DNA of 64,000 nt from the NCBI RefSeq assembly GCF_003202285.1, contig NZ_MASW01000001.1:310001-374000 (forward strand), given 5' to 3'. The position numbers and the translations under genes are program-made. Origin of the DNA: Prauserella muralis. Its GTDB lineage: Bacteria; Actinomycetota; Actinomycetes; Mycobacteriales; Pseudonocardiaceae. The notes below the pieces were generated by a model. It saw only the letters and a list, made by a program, of their open reading frames with translations. It was not told the origin of the DNA and did no database searches. The stretch's first letter is position 1. Each line of letters opens with the position of its first letter. Shown here one piece after another: positions 1 through 8,005 of the stretch.

Positions 1-32
1 CAGACGGCCTCGCGTTCCTCGGCAAGCAGCAT
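1..32 (-). CDS. Start of a further operon gene (possible class II aldolase), cut by window edge
   Basis: An ATG at 32-30 directly follows the TGA stop of the FGGY kinase (35-33), so the catabolic operon continues past the window edge. Only ten residues are visible, reading MLLAEEREAV. This resembles the N-terminus of class II aldolase/adducin proteins such as L-fuculose-phosphate aldolase, which often start with M-L-x-E-E-R. The stretch is too short for a firm call. An aldolase would fit a pathway of kinases and a dihydroxyacetone-type kinase, but that is inference. Confidence 0.4.
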   Translation of the reverse strand, partial: MLLAEEREAV

Positions 33-1487
33 TCACAACGTCCAGTGATCTCGGGCCGCGTTCAGCGACGTCTGGTACTCGGCATAGCCACGCTCGTAGT
101 GCTCCACATTGGCGGGCACGACCTCGACGGTACGCGAGTTGCCCGCCCACAGGTCCACGTCGAACGGCTCGCCCAGCGCCTCTCCCGCGACGAGCACGGC
201 GCCGCGGGCACCCACGCCCGGATCGCCGGGAATGACGATCGGGCGGCCGAGCACGTCGGCGAAGATCTGCGTCCACTCGGGCGAGCGCACGCCGCCGCCA
301 CACGCGTAGAGCGTGCCGGACAGCCCTGCGGCCTCGAAGCAGTGCCGCGCCGCGAAGGCGATCGACTCGCACAGCGCGCGCACCACGTCCGCACGCGAGC
401 TCTCCAGGCTGAGCCCGCTGAACTGCGCACGGGCGGCGGCGTCCACGAACGGCGCCCGCTCCCCGGACGAGGACAGGAACGGCAGCGCCCGCACGCCGTT
501 CGCGCCGGGCGCGCTCGCCGCGAGCAGCGGCCCGATGTCGGTCACCTCGATGCCGAGCAGCCTGCACGCCCAGTCGAGGCCCGCCGTGCCCACCATCGCG
601 GGCATGGCCCGCAGGTAGTCGGCCTCGTTCGGGGTGCACAGGAACATCCCGGCAGGCTCGCCCTCGGGGTCGAACGTCGGGTCGCGCGTGAGCACCTGGC
701 AGGCGAGCGTGGTGCCCGCGGTGAGGATGCCGTCGCCCGGCTCGCGGACCCCCGCACCGATCGCGCACGCGGGCAGGTCGAACGGCCCCGCCGTGACGGG
801 CAGGCCCTCCGGAAGGCCCAGCAGCGCGGCGCCGGCGGCTCCCAGCCGGAACACCGTCTTCGGTGGCGCGGGCTCGGCGAGCAGCCCCCGGCGGTGGGTG
901 AGCCCGCACGCGGCGATGGCCTGCTCGTCGTAGCGCCGGGTCACCGGGTCGACGAACGGCAGCGAGGCATCGGAGATGTCCACGGTGATCTCGCCGGTGA
1001 GCCGTTGCACGACGGCGTCCACGCAGTAGCCCGCCACGGCGGCCCGGTCGAGCACGTCCGGCTCGTGAGTGTCCAGGTAGGACAGGATGGCGGCGGCACA
1101 GCCGGGGAACATTCCGGATCCGGTGCGGCGGAACACCTCCCGCGTGACGCCGCTGGCCTGCCACTCGGTGAGCAGCGCGTTGGCCCTGCCGTCCAGCCAG
1201 GAGATGGCGGGCCGCACCGGGTAGCCCGCCTCGTCGCGCAGCCACACGCCGTCGCCCTGCCCGGTGAGCGCCAGCGCCTCGACGGGGCCGTCGAGCTGCG
1301 CGGCGACGTCCCTGACCACGGTGGCGACGGTGCCGAGCACCTGCTCGAAGTCCTGCTCGACGGCACCTTTCGGCAGGTGGTGCACCTTCGACGGCGTGCA
1401 CGCCTGCGCGATCGAGGCGCCCGCCTCGTCGAACACCACGGCCTTCGTCAGCGACGTGCCGATGTCGACACCGATGATCCCGCGCAT
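33..1487 (-). CDS. FGGY-family carbohydrate (polyol/ketose) kinase
   Basis: A 484-residue sugar kinase that phosphorylates a polyol or ketose with ATP in the cytoplasm. The N-terminal phosphate loop is at residues 8-15 (DIGTSLTK), a WLDGRA motif lies near 97-102, and the catalytic-base Asp is about D237 in GPFDLPACAIGAG. The C-terminal ATP-binding subdomain has ACGGGVRSPEW near 395. The length is normal for the xylulokinase/erythritol kinase group. The start lies 2 nt after the TAG stop of the hydroxyacid dehydrogenase gene, so the two are translationally coupled. Substrate is unknown; xylulose-like ketoses and tetritols are the main options. It is only distantly related to the second FGGY kinase at 8002. 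Confidence 0.9.
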   Translation of the reverse strand: MRGIIGVDIGTSLTKAVVFDEAGASIAQACTPSKVHHLPKGAVEQDFEQVLGTVATVVRDVAAQLDGPVEALALTGQGDGVWLRDEAGYPVRPAISWLDGRANALLTEWQASGVTREVFRRTGSGMFPGCAAAILSYLDTHEPDVLDRAAVAGYCVDAVVQRLTGEITVDISDASLPFVDPVTRRYDEQAIAACGLTHRRGLLAEPAPPKTVFRLGAAGAALLGLPEGLPVTAGPFDLPACAIGAGVREPGDGILTAGTTLACQVLTRDPTFDPEGEPAGMFLCTPNEADYLRAMPAMVGTAGLDWACRLLGIEVTDIGPLLAASAPGANGVRALPFLSSSGERAPFVDAAARAQFSGLSLESSRADVVRALCESIAFAARHCFEAAGLSGTLYACGGGVRSPEWTQIFADVLGRPIVIPGDPGVGARGAVLVAGEALGEPFDVDLWAGNSRTVEVVPANVEHYERGYAEYQTSLNAARDHWTL

Positions 1488-1489
1488 GG

Positions 1490-2524
1490 CTACCGCCCGA
1501 GCACGTCGGGGTTGGCCACGTTGGCCAGCGCCTCGCCGCGCACGTACCGGCCGACCTCGGCGGCGACGATCGCGGCCGCGCGGTCGGCTGTCTGCCTGCT
1601 GGCCCCTGCCAGGTGCGGGGTCGCGATCACGTTGGGCGCGTCGCGCAGCGGCCAGTCCGGCGGCGGCGGCTCCACGTCGTAGACGTCGAGCGCGAGCGCG
1701 CCGAGCCTGCCGGAGCGCAGCGCCTCCGCGAGCGGCGCGTAGTCGAGCAGCCCGCCGCGCGCGGAGTTGACCAGCACGGCCCCCTCGGGCAGCAGCGCGA
1801 GCTTGTCCGCGTCGATGAGGTGCCGGGTCTCCTCGGTGAGCCGGGCGTGCAGGCTCACCGCGAAGCTGCGGCGCAGCAGGTCGTCGAGGCCGGTGAGCTC
1901 GGCGCCGTCGGCCGCCACCTTCGCCGGGTCGGCGTAGGGGTCGGCCACCAGCACGTGCGCGCCGAACGCGGCCAGCACCCTCGCCACCCGCGAGCCGATC
2001 GCGCCGTGGCCGACCAGGCCGACCGTGGTGCCCTCCAGCTCGATGCCCGCGTTGGCGTAGGCGTAGTAGTCACCGCGCCAGGTACCCGCCAGCAGCTCCG
2101 CCGACGACGTCGCGATGCGGCGCAGGGCCGCCAGCAACAGGCCGATGGCGAACTCGGCGGCCGCGGCGGCGTTGCGGCCGGGCGCGTAGGTGACGGCGAC
2201 CCCGGCCTCGGTGGCCGCCGTGAGGTCCACATTGACCGGTCCGCCCCGGCACACCGAGACGAGCCTCAGCCCGGGCGCGGCGGCGAAGACCTTCTTGGTG
2301 AACGGTGCCATCTGCGTGACGGCGACCTCGGCGCCGCCCAGCGCCTCGATGACCTCATCCTCGGTGCCGCTGGCCTCGTTGACGCCGCCGACCGGGCCGA
2401 ACGGCACCACCGGCCAGGGCAGCGACAGCTCACCGAACTCCGGTTCGGTGCCCAGTTCCGCGCGCACGGCCGCCTTCAGCAGGTCCGTACCGACGAATTC
2501 GTCTCCCGCAGCGAGTATCCGCAC
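1490..2524 (-). CDS. D-isomer-specific 2-hydroxyacid dehydrogenase
   Basis: A 344-residue NAD(P)-dependent dehydrogenase of the phosphoglycerate dehydrogenase family. The Rossmann motif GHGAIGS is at 172-178. Catalytic residues are Arg256 (SARGG), Glu285 (DVEPP) and His304 (TPHLAGAS). The GTG start at 2524 was chosen because an AGAGAGGA ribosome site precedes it and the fold begins at once; the frame is open further upstream but that part looks non-coding. It starts 28 nt after the kinase gene 2553-4232. In this locus it probably oxidises or reduces a small hydroxyacid intermediate. The substrate is not deducible; erythronate, glycerate or glyoxylate are family possibilities. Confidence 0.88.
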   Translation of the reverse strand: MRILAAGDEFVGTDLLKAAVRAELGTEPEFGELSLPWPVVPFGPVGGVNEASGTEDEVIEALGGAEVAVTQMAPFTKKVFAAAPGLRLVSVCRGGPVNVDLTAATEAGVAVTYAPGRNAAAAAEFAIGLLLAALRRIATSSAELLAGTWRGDYYAYANAGIELEGTTVGLVGHGAIGSRVARVLAAFGAHVLVADPYADPAKVAADGAELTGLDDLLRRSFAVSLHARLTEETRHLIDADKLALLPEGAVLVNSARGGLLDYAPLAEALRSGRLGALALDVYDVEPPPPDWPLRDAPNVIATPHLAGASRQTADRAAAIVAAEVGRYVRGEALANVANPDVLGR

Positions 2525-2552
2525 TGGTGGTTCCTCTCTGAACCGGATGTGT

Positions 2553-4232
2553 TTAGAGGGTTTCTCCGACGGCCGTGACGAGCAAGGCGAACGACGTCGC
2601 CCCGGGATCGGCGTGCCCCCTGCTCCGCTCGGCCAGCCGGGCCGCCCTGCCCCTCGTGGGCAGCAGGTCGGCGGTGGCCTCGGCCGCCTTGGCCGCACGC
2701 TCGGCGGCCACCCGCCAGGCCTGCGCCACGCTCGCCGCGGCTCGCGCCTGCTCGCGCAGCGCCTGCCGGAACGGCTCGATCGCGTCGAGCATCGTCTTGT
2801 CCCCCGGCTCGGCCCTGCCCAGCTCCGTGAACGCCCGCACGGCCGCGTCGACGGCGTCGGCCAGCGTCGCCGTGTCCGGGCAGGTCCCACGCAGGCCCGC
2901 GCCCGTCTCGGCGAGCAGCACACCGTACAACGCACCGGACGCGCCACCCGCCGCGTCGGCGAACGCGGTGCCCGCGGCAAGCAGGGCGCCGGAGAGATCG
3001 TCCGGCGGCACCTGCCTGGCCGCGGCCACCGCGGCGCGCATCCCCCTCGTCATGCCGAGCCCGTGGTCACCGTCGGCCGCGACGGCATCGAGCCTGCCCA
3101 GCTCCCCCTCGTGGTGCTCCAGGCTCCTCAGCGCCGCCGTCAGCGCCCGGTCGACGACGCCTTCGCCCGCCTCGCCGTCGACGGTGGCGAGCGCCGCGTC
3201 GGTCGTGACGTGCGGCTCGACGGCATCGAGCACGGCGCCGCCACTGCGAAACGCCGGCGTGTCGCACGGCGCGGCGTACAGCTCGGCGAGTTCGTCGTCC
3301 AGCTCAAGCAGCGTCAGCGACACACCCGCCATGTCCAGTGAGGTGACGAACTCGCCGACCTCGGCGTGCACCGGATTCAGCCCCTCGGCCGCCAGCCGCT
3401 GGTGGATGCGGGCGTAGGTGGCGAACATGTCCTCGTACTTGGTGCGGCCGAGGCCGTTGAGCACGGCGACGACCCTGCGGTCGGTGCCGGGAAGCTCGGG
3501 CAGCAACCCGTCGACGAGGACGTCAGCCAGTTCGGTCGCCGACAGCCGCGGGACCGTGCGCACGCCCGGCTCGCCGTGGATGCCGAGCCCCACCTCCATC
3601 TGCGACTCGGCGACGGTGAACAGCGGCTCGCGGGCCCCGGGCAGCGTGCAGCCGTCGAAGGCGACGCCGAACGTGCGGGTCCGGGCGTTGGCCAGCTCCG
3701 CGGCCGCCTGTACCGCGGCGAGGTCGTCGCCCCGCTCGGCCGCCGCGCCCGCGACCTTGAACACCAGCAGGTCCCCGGCCACGCCCCTGCGGCCCTCCGG
3801 TGCCTCGGGCGGCCCGCTCGCGATGTCGTCGGTGACGAGCACGGTCCTGCTGTCGATGCCCTCGGCGGCCAGCCTGCGCGCGGCGAGCCCGAAGTGCAGC
3901 ACGTCGCCCTGGTAGTTGCCGTAGGCGAACAGCACACCGGCGCCGCCGTCGGCGGCCCGCGCGGTGCGGTAGACCTGCTCGGCGCTGGGACTGGTGAAGA
4001 CGTCGCCGACCACCGCACCCGCGGCCAGGCCGGGGCCGACGAGCCCGGCGAAGGCCGGGTAGTGCCCGCAGCCGCCGCCGATGACGACCGCGACCTTGCC
4101 CGGGCGCGGCACGTGCCTGCCGACCACGCCGTAGGCGCCGGGCACCTTGCGCACCGTGCGGCCGTAGGCGCCGACGAAGCCGTCGAGCCAGTCGCGCTTG
4201 AACGTCTCGGCCGGCGTGAGCGTGGTGGTCAT
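2553..4232 (-). CDS. DhaK-DhaL dihydroxyacetone-type kinase (ATP-dependent)
   Basis: A 559-residue kinase carrying both domains of the single-chain ATP-dependent family. The DhaK domain (about 1-335) has GGGCGHYPAF at 52-61 and the substrate-binding His219 in GIHGEPG, which forms a covalent hemiaminal with the ketone. The DhaL domain (about 360-559) has the Mg-ADP aspartates D382, D387 and D389 (DGDHG) and the GDKTMLDA motif near 485. Relatives phosphorylate dihydroxyacetone, L- or D-erythrulose, or similar short ketoses; in Mycobacterium smegmatis such enzymes act in tetritol catabolism. The start overlaps the HAD gene stop by 4 nt (ATGA). Confidence 0.93.
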   Translation of the reverse strand: MTTTLTPAETFKRDWLDGFVGAYGRTVRKVPGAYGVVGRHVPRPGKVAVVIGGGCGHYPAFAGLVGPGLAAGAVVGDVFTSPSAEQVYRTARAADGGAGVLFAYGNYQGDVLHFGLAARRLAAEGIDSRTVLVTDDIASGPPEAPEGRRGVAGDLLVFKVAGAAAERGDDLAAVQAAAELANARTRTFGVAFDGCTLPGAREPLFTVAESQMEVGLGIHGEPGVRTVPRLSATELADVLVDGLLPELPGTDRRVVAVLNGLGRTKYEDMFATYARIHQRLAAEGLNPVHAEVGEFVTSLDMAGVSLTLLELDDELAELYAAPCDTPAFRSGGAVLDAVEPHVTTDAALATVDGEAGEGVVDRALTAALRSLEHHEGELGRLDAVAADGDHGLGMTRGMRAAVAAARQVPPDDLSGALLAAGTAFADAAGGASGALYGVLLAETGAGLRGTCPDTATLADAVDAAVRAFTELGRAEPGDKTMLDAIEPFRQALREQARAAASVAQAWRVAAERAAKAAEATADLLPTRGRAARLAERSRGHADPGATSFALLVTAVGETL

Positions 4233-4918
4233 GACGTCCCCTTCGAAGTCACGGGTTCACCTGCCAGATAGGCCAGCAGCGTGCGGCGGGCCTCGTCGTT
4301 GGTGCCCGCCACGGCGCTGGCCAGCTCCAGCGCGTCCGGCTTGGGCGGGTACGTGCGGTTGGGCAGCGCCACCACGGTGAGCCCGGCGGCCGCGGCGGCC
4401 CGGATGCCGTTGCTGGAGTCCTCCACGGCGAGGCAGTCACTGCCCGCGTGCCCGAGCCGGGCGGCGGCCTCCAGGTAGACGTCCGGGCTGGGCTTGCCCC
4501 TGGGCACCTCGGCGCTGGACACCGTGGCCGAGAACTCGGCGGTGAGGCCGTAGGTGGCAAGCACGGCGTCGATCACCCTGCGGGTGGCCGACGAGGCGAG
4601 CGCGACGGGCACCCGCGCGCTGACCTCGGTGACCATGTCGGCCGCTCCGGGCAGCAGCGGGGCCTTGCCCGCCTCGACGGCCTCGATCATGCCGTCGACC
4701 ACCGCCCGCTCGACCTCCTCGACGCTCTCGGAGGTGCCGCTGTGCCGCGCGAGGTAGGCCGCCCACTCGGGGGCGCTCATGCCCTGCACCGTCGCCGTGT
4801 CCCCGGGAGTCCACTGGACGCCGTGCCGGGCGGCGTAGGCGACCCAGTTCTCCTCCCAGAGGTGTTCGCTGTCCACGAGGACGCCGTCGAGGTCGAAGAC
4901 GACCGCGGCGAGTGTCAT
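4229..4918 (-). CDS. HAD-superfamily hydrolase, beta-phosphoglucomutase/phosphatase type
   Basis: A 229-residue HAD hydrolase. Motif I DLDG has the nucleophile Asp9 and acid Asp11, motif II has Ser in ALASSATRR, motif III has Lys in RGKPSPDVY, and motif IV is AVEDSSNG. The helical cap between motifs I and II is typical of beta-phosphoglucomutases and sugar-phosphate phosphatases. It is first in the minus-strand operon and overlaps the DhaK-DhaL gene by 4 nt. The GAAGGGGG ribosome site precedes the ATG at 4918. In this context it may dephosphorylate or isomerise a pathway intermediate. Confidence 0.9.
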   Translation of the reverse strand: MTLAAVVFDLDGVLVDSEHLWEENWVAYAARHGVQWTPGDTATVQGMSAPEWAAYLARHSGTSESVEEVERAVVDGMIEAVEAGKAPLLPGAADMVTEVSARVPVALASSATRRVIDAVLATYGLTAEFSATVSSAEVPRGKPSPDVYLEAAARLGHAGSDCLAVEDSSNGIRAAAAAGLTVVALPNRTYPPKPDALELASAVAGTNDEARRTLLAYLAGEPVTSKGTS

Positions 4919-4944
4919 CTGATCCAGCCCCCTTCACATCGTTC

Positions 4945-4959
4945 GTGTTAAATTAACAC
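4945..4959. promoter_or_regulatory. DeoR-type operator in the divergent promoter region
   Basis: GTGTTAAATTAACAC is a perfect palindrome with 7-bp arms around one central base. It stands out as an AT-rich island in high-GC DNA between the divergent starts at 4918 and 5003. Its reverse complement recurs with one mismatch at 6617-6631 in front of the permease gene. It is probably bound by the DeoR regulator at 5793; this is inference from position and duplication. Confidence 0.75.
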
Positions 4960-5002
4960 CACGGCCGCGACTTGTCACGGCCCCGATGTGAAGGAGAGCG
5001 AG

Positions 5003-5614
5003 ATGAGCGTGCGCCTGCTGCTCGCCCGGCACGGCGAGACCGAATGGCATGCCGAGAACCGCTACGCGGGCACGAGCGACGTCGCGCTGACCGCGCGCGG
5101 GGCCGCGCAGGCCGACGCGCTCGCCCAGCACGTGCGAACGCTCGCCGAGCCGCCCGCGGCGCTGTACTGCTCGCCGCAGCCGAGGGCCCTGCGCACCGCC
5201 GAGCCCTCGGCGAAGGCGCTCGGGCTGGTGCCGTCGGTGGCCGGCGACCTGCGTGAGGTGCACTTCGGCATCGCGGAGGGCCGCACGCTCGCGGAGGTCC
5301 GTGCCGACGACCCTGCGGCGGCCGAGGCGTTCGCCGCCGACCCGGTGGCCGGGGCGTTCCCGGGTGCCGAGCCGCCGGGTGAGGCCGCCGAGCGGGGCGC
5401 CGCCGCGCTGCGCGCCATCGCGGAGACCGAGGCGGGGCCGGTCCTGGTCGTCGCGCACAACACGCTGCTGCGGCTGACCCTGTGCCTGCTGCTGGGCATC
5501 CCGCTGCGCGAGTACCGCGTGGTGCTGCCCCGGCTGGAGAACTGCGCGCTCACCGAGATCCGCGTCGACGGCACGCGGACGAGCCTGCTGAGGCTCAATC
5601 TGCCCACGGGGTGA
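5003..5614 (+). CDS. Histidine phosphatase (phosphoglycerate mutase-like) family protein
   Basis: A 203-residue phosphohistidine phosphatase. The catalytic motif RHGE is at residues 9-12, arginines follow in SPQPRALRT (about 57-65), and the second catalytic His152 is in VVAHNTLL. The ATG at 5003 is preferred over an in-frame GTG at 4988 because AAGGAGAG (4991-4998) lies 5 nt before it. It is transcribed divergently from the HAD/kinase operon across the shared operator, so it probably belongs to the same regulon. Family members act on sugar phosphates, cofactors or proteins; the substrate is unknown. Confidence 0.88.
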   Translation: MSVRLLLARHGETEWHAENRYAGTSDVALTARGAAQADALAQHVRTLAEPPAALYCSPQPRALRTAEPSAKALGLVPSVAGDLREVHFGIAEGRTLAEVRADDPAAAEAFAADPVAGAFPGAEPPGEAAERGAAALRAIAETEAGPVLVVAHNTLLRLTLCLLLGIPLREYRVVLPRLENCALTEIRVDGTRTSLLRLNLPTG

Positions 5615-5792
5615 CAGCACGCGACCGCAGAGCCGCCGACCCGTGGCGACTACTCGACGCGCCCGGCGAAGCCCCACGCGCGTGGCGGCGGGGCGCCTCC
5701 CGCCGCGGACAGCCACCGACGAGAACATGTCCGAGCCCCGGCGACACGGACGTGTTGCGCGTTCTCTGTCGGATGCTGAGATCCTTGTTCAC

Positions 5793-6587
5793 ATGAGCAG
5801 TGAGACACCGGCGGGCGGCAGTGCGCGATCCCGCACCATGCGGCAGCAGCGCATCACCGACTACGTGATCGATCACGGCTCGGCGCAGGTGACCGAACTG
5901 GTGGAGCTCACCGGTGTCAGCCACATGACCGTGCACCGCGACATCGACGAACTGGTGCGCCGCGGCCTGCTGCGCAAGTTCCGGGGCGGCGTCTCCGCCC
6001 AGCCGTCGACGGTGTTCGAGAGCAACGCGGAGTACCGGCTCAACGCCCACGTCGAGGCCAAGAACGCCATCGCGAAACGGGCGAAGGAGCTGGTGGAGCC
6101 GGGCATGTCGGTGATGCTCGACGACTCGACGAGCGCGCTGGCCGTCGCGCAGCTGCTGCGCGAGGTCTCGCCGCTGACGGTCGCCACCAACTACCTGCGC
6201 ACCATCGACGCGCTCAAGGACAACGAGGAGATCCGCCTCATCTGCATCGGCGGCGACTACTCGCGCACCCACGACTCGTTCCTCGGCATGCCGTGCCTCG
6301 AAGCCATCGAACGGATCAGCGTGGACATCGCGTTCGTGTCCACCTCGGCGATGACCTCGGAGATGACCTACCACCAGGAACCGGAGATCGTGCTGGTCAA
6401 GCGGGCCATGCTCGCCAGCGCGCAGACCAGGGTGCTGCTCATGGACTCCAGCAAGATGCCGCGCTCGGCACTGCACCGGCTCGCGCCCGTCTCCGGCTAC
6501 GACCGCCTCATCGTCGACTCGGACGCGCCCGCGCAGCTCGTCGAGGAGGTCCGCAGCCGCATCGAGGTCGAGGTCGCGCCGAAATAA
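5793..6587 (+). CDS. DeoR-family transcriptional regulator
   Basis: A 264-residue repressor. The N-terminal winged helix-turn-helix is at about 17-72 (RQQRITDYV to LRKFRGGV), with the recognition helix around SHMTVHRDIDEL. The C-terminal DeoR sensor domain has the usual DDSTSALAVAQLL and GGDYSR segments and would bind a sugar phosphate. The frame is open from 5643, but residues before the ATG at 5793 look non-coding. No strong ribosome site is visible, so the start could also be the Met just before RQQR. It sits between the two operator-bearing promoters and likely represses the polyol genes on both sides until a phosphorylated intermediate appears. Confidence 0.88.
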   Translation: MSSETPAGGSARSRTMRQQRITDYVIDHGSAQVTELVELTGVSHMTVHRDIDELVRRGLLRKFRGGVSAQPSTVFESNAEYRLNAHVEAKNAIAKRAKELVEPGMSVMLDDSTSALAVAQLLREVSPLTVATNYLRTIDALKDNEEIRLICIGGDYSRTHDSFLGMPCLEAIERISVDIAFVSTSAMTSEMTYHQEPEIVLVKRAMLASAQTRVLLMDSSKMPRSALHRLAPVSGYDRLIVDSDAPAQLVEEVRSRIEVEVAPK

Positions 6588-6631
6588 CACCGGACCAATC
6601 TCGGCTAACACCTTGCGCGTTAATTTAACAC
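6585..6631. promoter_or_regulatory. Second DeoR-type operator with phased half-sites
   Basis: GCGTTAATTTAACAC at 6617-6631 matches the reverse complement of the operator at 4945-4959 with one mismatch. Two further TAACACC half-sites lie at 6585-6591 and 6606-6612. The TAACAC starts are 21 and 20 bp apart, which places them on one face of the helix. The array lies directly before the ribosome site of the permease gene, so binding would block its transcription. Confidence 0.7.
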
Positions 6632-6667
6632 AAGTCATGATGCCTCGGGTACAAGGACGGAGGCATC

Positions 6668-8005
6668 ATGGTTTCAACGACGACACCACCATCGGACGGG
6701 GCGCAGAGCGGTTTCGCCAGGCTGCTCAACCGCTGGGGGCTGCCCGCGCCGCTGTTCCTGGGCTACGTCGGCCTGCTGCTGTTCATGATCGGCGACGGCG
6801 TCGAGTCCGGCTTCATCGCGCCGTTCATGGCCGGGCACGGGGCCGGCGACGACATCCGGGCGTCGTACGTCATCACCGTGTACGGCGTCGCGGTGATGCT
6901 GGCGTCGTGGCTGTCCGGCGCGCTCTCCGAACTGTGGGGCCCGCGCAGGGTGATGCTGGTCGGTCTCACGATCTGGCTCGTCTTCGACGTGCTGTTCCTC
7001 GCCGTGGCCGTCACGGGCGAGAACTACACGCTCATGCTCGTGACCTACGGCATCCGCGGCTTCGGCTACCCGATGTTCGCCTTCGGCTTCCTGGTCTGGA
7101 TCACCGCGGTCGCGCCGGTGGCCAGGCTCGGCGCCGCCGTCGGCTGGTTCTACTTCGCCTTCACCGGCGGCCTGCCCACGCTCGGCTCCCTGGTCGCGAG
7201 CTTCACCAACCCGGTCCTGGGCCACTACGGCACGCTGTGGCTGTCCGTGGGCATCCTCGGCCTCGGCGGCCTCGTCTGCCTGCTCGGCGTCCGCGAGCGC
7301 ACCGGCTTCCACCGGCTCGCGCCGCCCGACGTCAAGCCCGTGCAGAGCCTGGTGAACAGCGCGTCGATCGCGTGGAAGAAGCCCAGGGTGGGCATCGGCA
7401 TGATCGTGCGCGTCATCAACACCGCGCCGGAGTTCGGCATGCTGGTGTTCTTTCCGACCGTGTTCATCACCCAGATCGGCTTCGGCGAGAGCAAATGGCT
7501 GCTGCTGGTGTCGGTCATCTACGGCACCAACATCTTCTTCAACCTCATCTTCGGCGTGCTCAGTGACAGGATCGGCTGGCGGACCACGATCTTCTGGTTC
7601 GGCGCCATCGGCTGCGCCATCTCGATCCTGCTGCTGTACTTCGTGCCGCTCACCCTCGGCGCGGACTACTACTGGGTCGCGCTCGTCGTCGGCGCGCTCT
7701 ACGGCGCGACGCTGGCCGGGTTCGTGCCGATCTCGGCACTGCTGCCCTCGCTGGCACCGGAGAACAAGGGCGGCGCCATGGCGCTGCTCAACCTCGGCGC
7801 GGGCGCGGCCGCCTTCGCGGGCCCGGCGATCGTGAGCCTGTTCCTCGGCCCGCTCGGCGCGGGCGGCGTGGTGATCGTGTTCGCGGCCCTGTACGTGGTG
7901 GCCGCCGTGCTCACGCGGTTCCTCACCCTGCCCGAAGCGACCAGGAAGGCCGCCGAGCAGGACGCCAGCCTGCAGCAGGTGGCCGGGCAGGTGCCCGCCT
8001 CGTGA
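6668..8005 (+). CDS. MFS transporter, polyol permease-like (RbtT/DalT/CsbX type)
   Basis: A 445-residue protein with about 12 hydrophobic segments and the MFS loop motif near 80-95 (GALSELWGPRRV) and again near 305 (GVLSDRIGWRTT). The GYVGLLLFMIGDGVESGF segment around 32-49 recalls the ribitol/D-arabinitol permease group from memory. It would import the polyol substrate by proton symport across the cytoplasmic membrane. GGACGGAGG precedes the ATG. It overlaps the second FGGY kinase by 4 nt (GTGA), so uptake and phosphorylation are coupled. Confidence 0.88.
   Translation: MVSTTTPPSDGAQSGFARLLNRWGLPAPLFLGYVGLLLFMIGDGVESGFIAPFMAGHGAGDDIRASYVITVYGVAVMLASWLSGALSELWGPRRVMLVGLTIWLVFDVLFLAVAVTGENYTLMLVTYGIRGFGYPMFAFGFLVWITAVAPVARLGAAVGWFYFAFTGGLPTLGSLVASFTNPVLGHYGTLWLSVGILGLGGLVCLLGVRERTGFHRLAPPDVKPVQSLVNSASIAWKKPRVGIGMIVRVINTAPEFGMLVFFPTVFITQIGFGESKWLLLVSVIYGTNIFFNLIFGVLSDRIGWRTTIFWFGAIGCAISILLLYFVPLTLGADYYWVALVVGALYGATLAGFVPISALLPSLAPENKGGAMALLNLGAGAAAFAGPAIVSLFLGPLGAGGVVIVFAALYVVAAVLTRFLTLPEATRKAAEQDASLQQVAGQVPAS

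Noticed and set aside
5643-5792. N-terminal extension of the DeoR regulator
   Set aside because: The 50 extra residues are Arg/Pro-rich and not like the family, whose fold begins after 5793.
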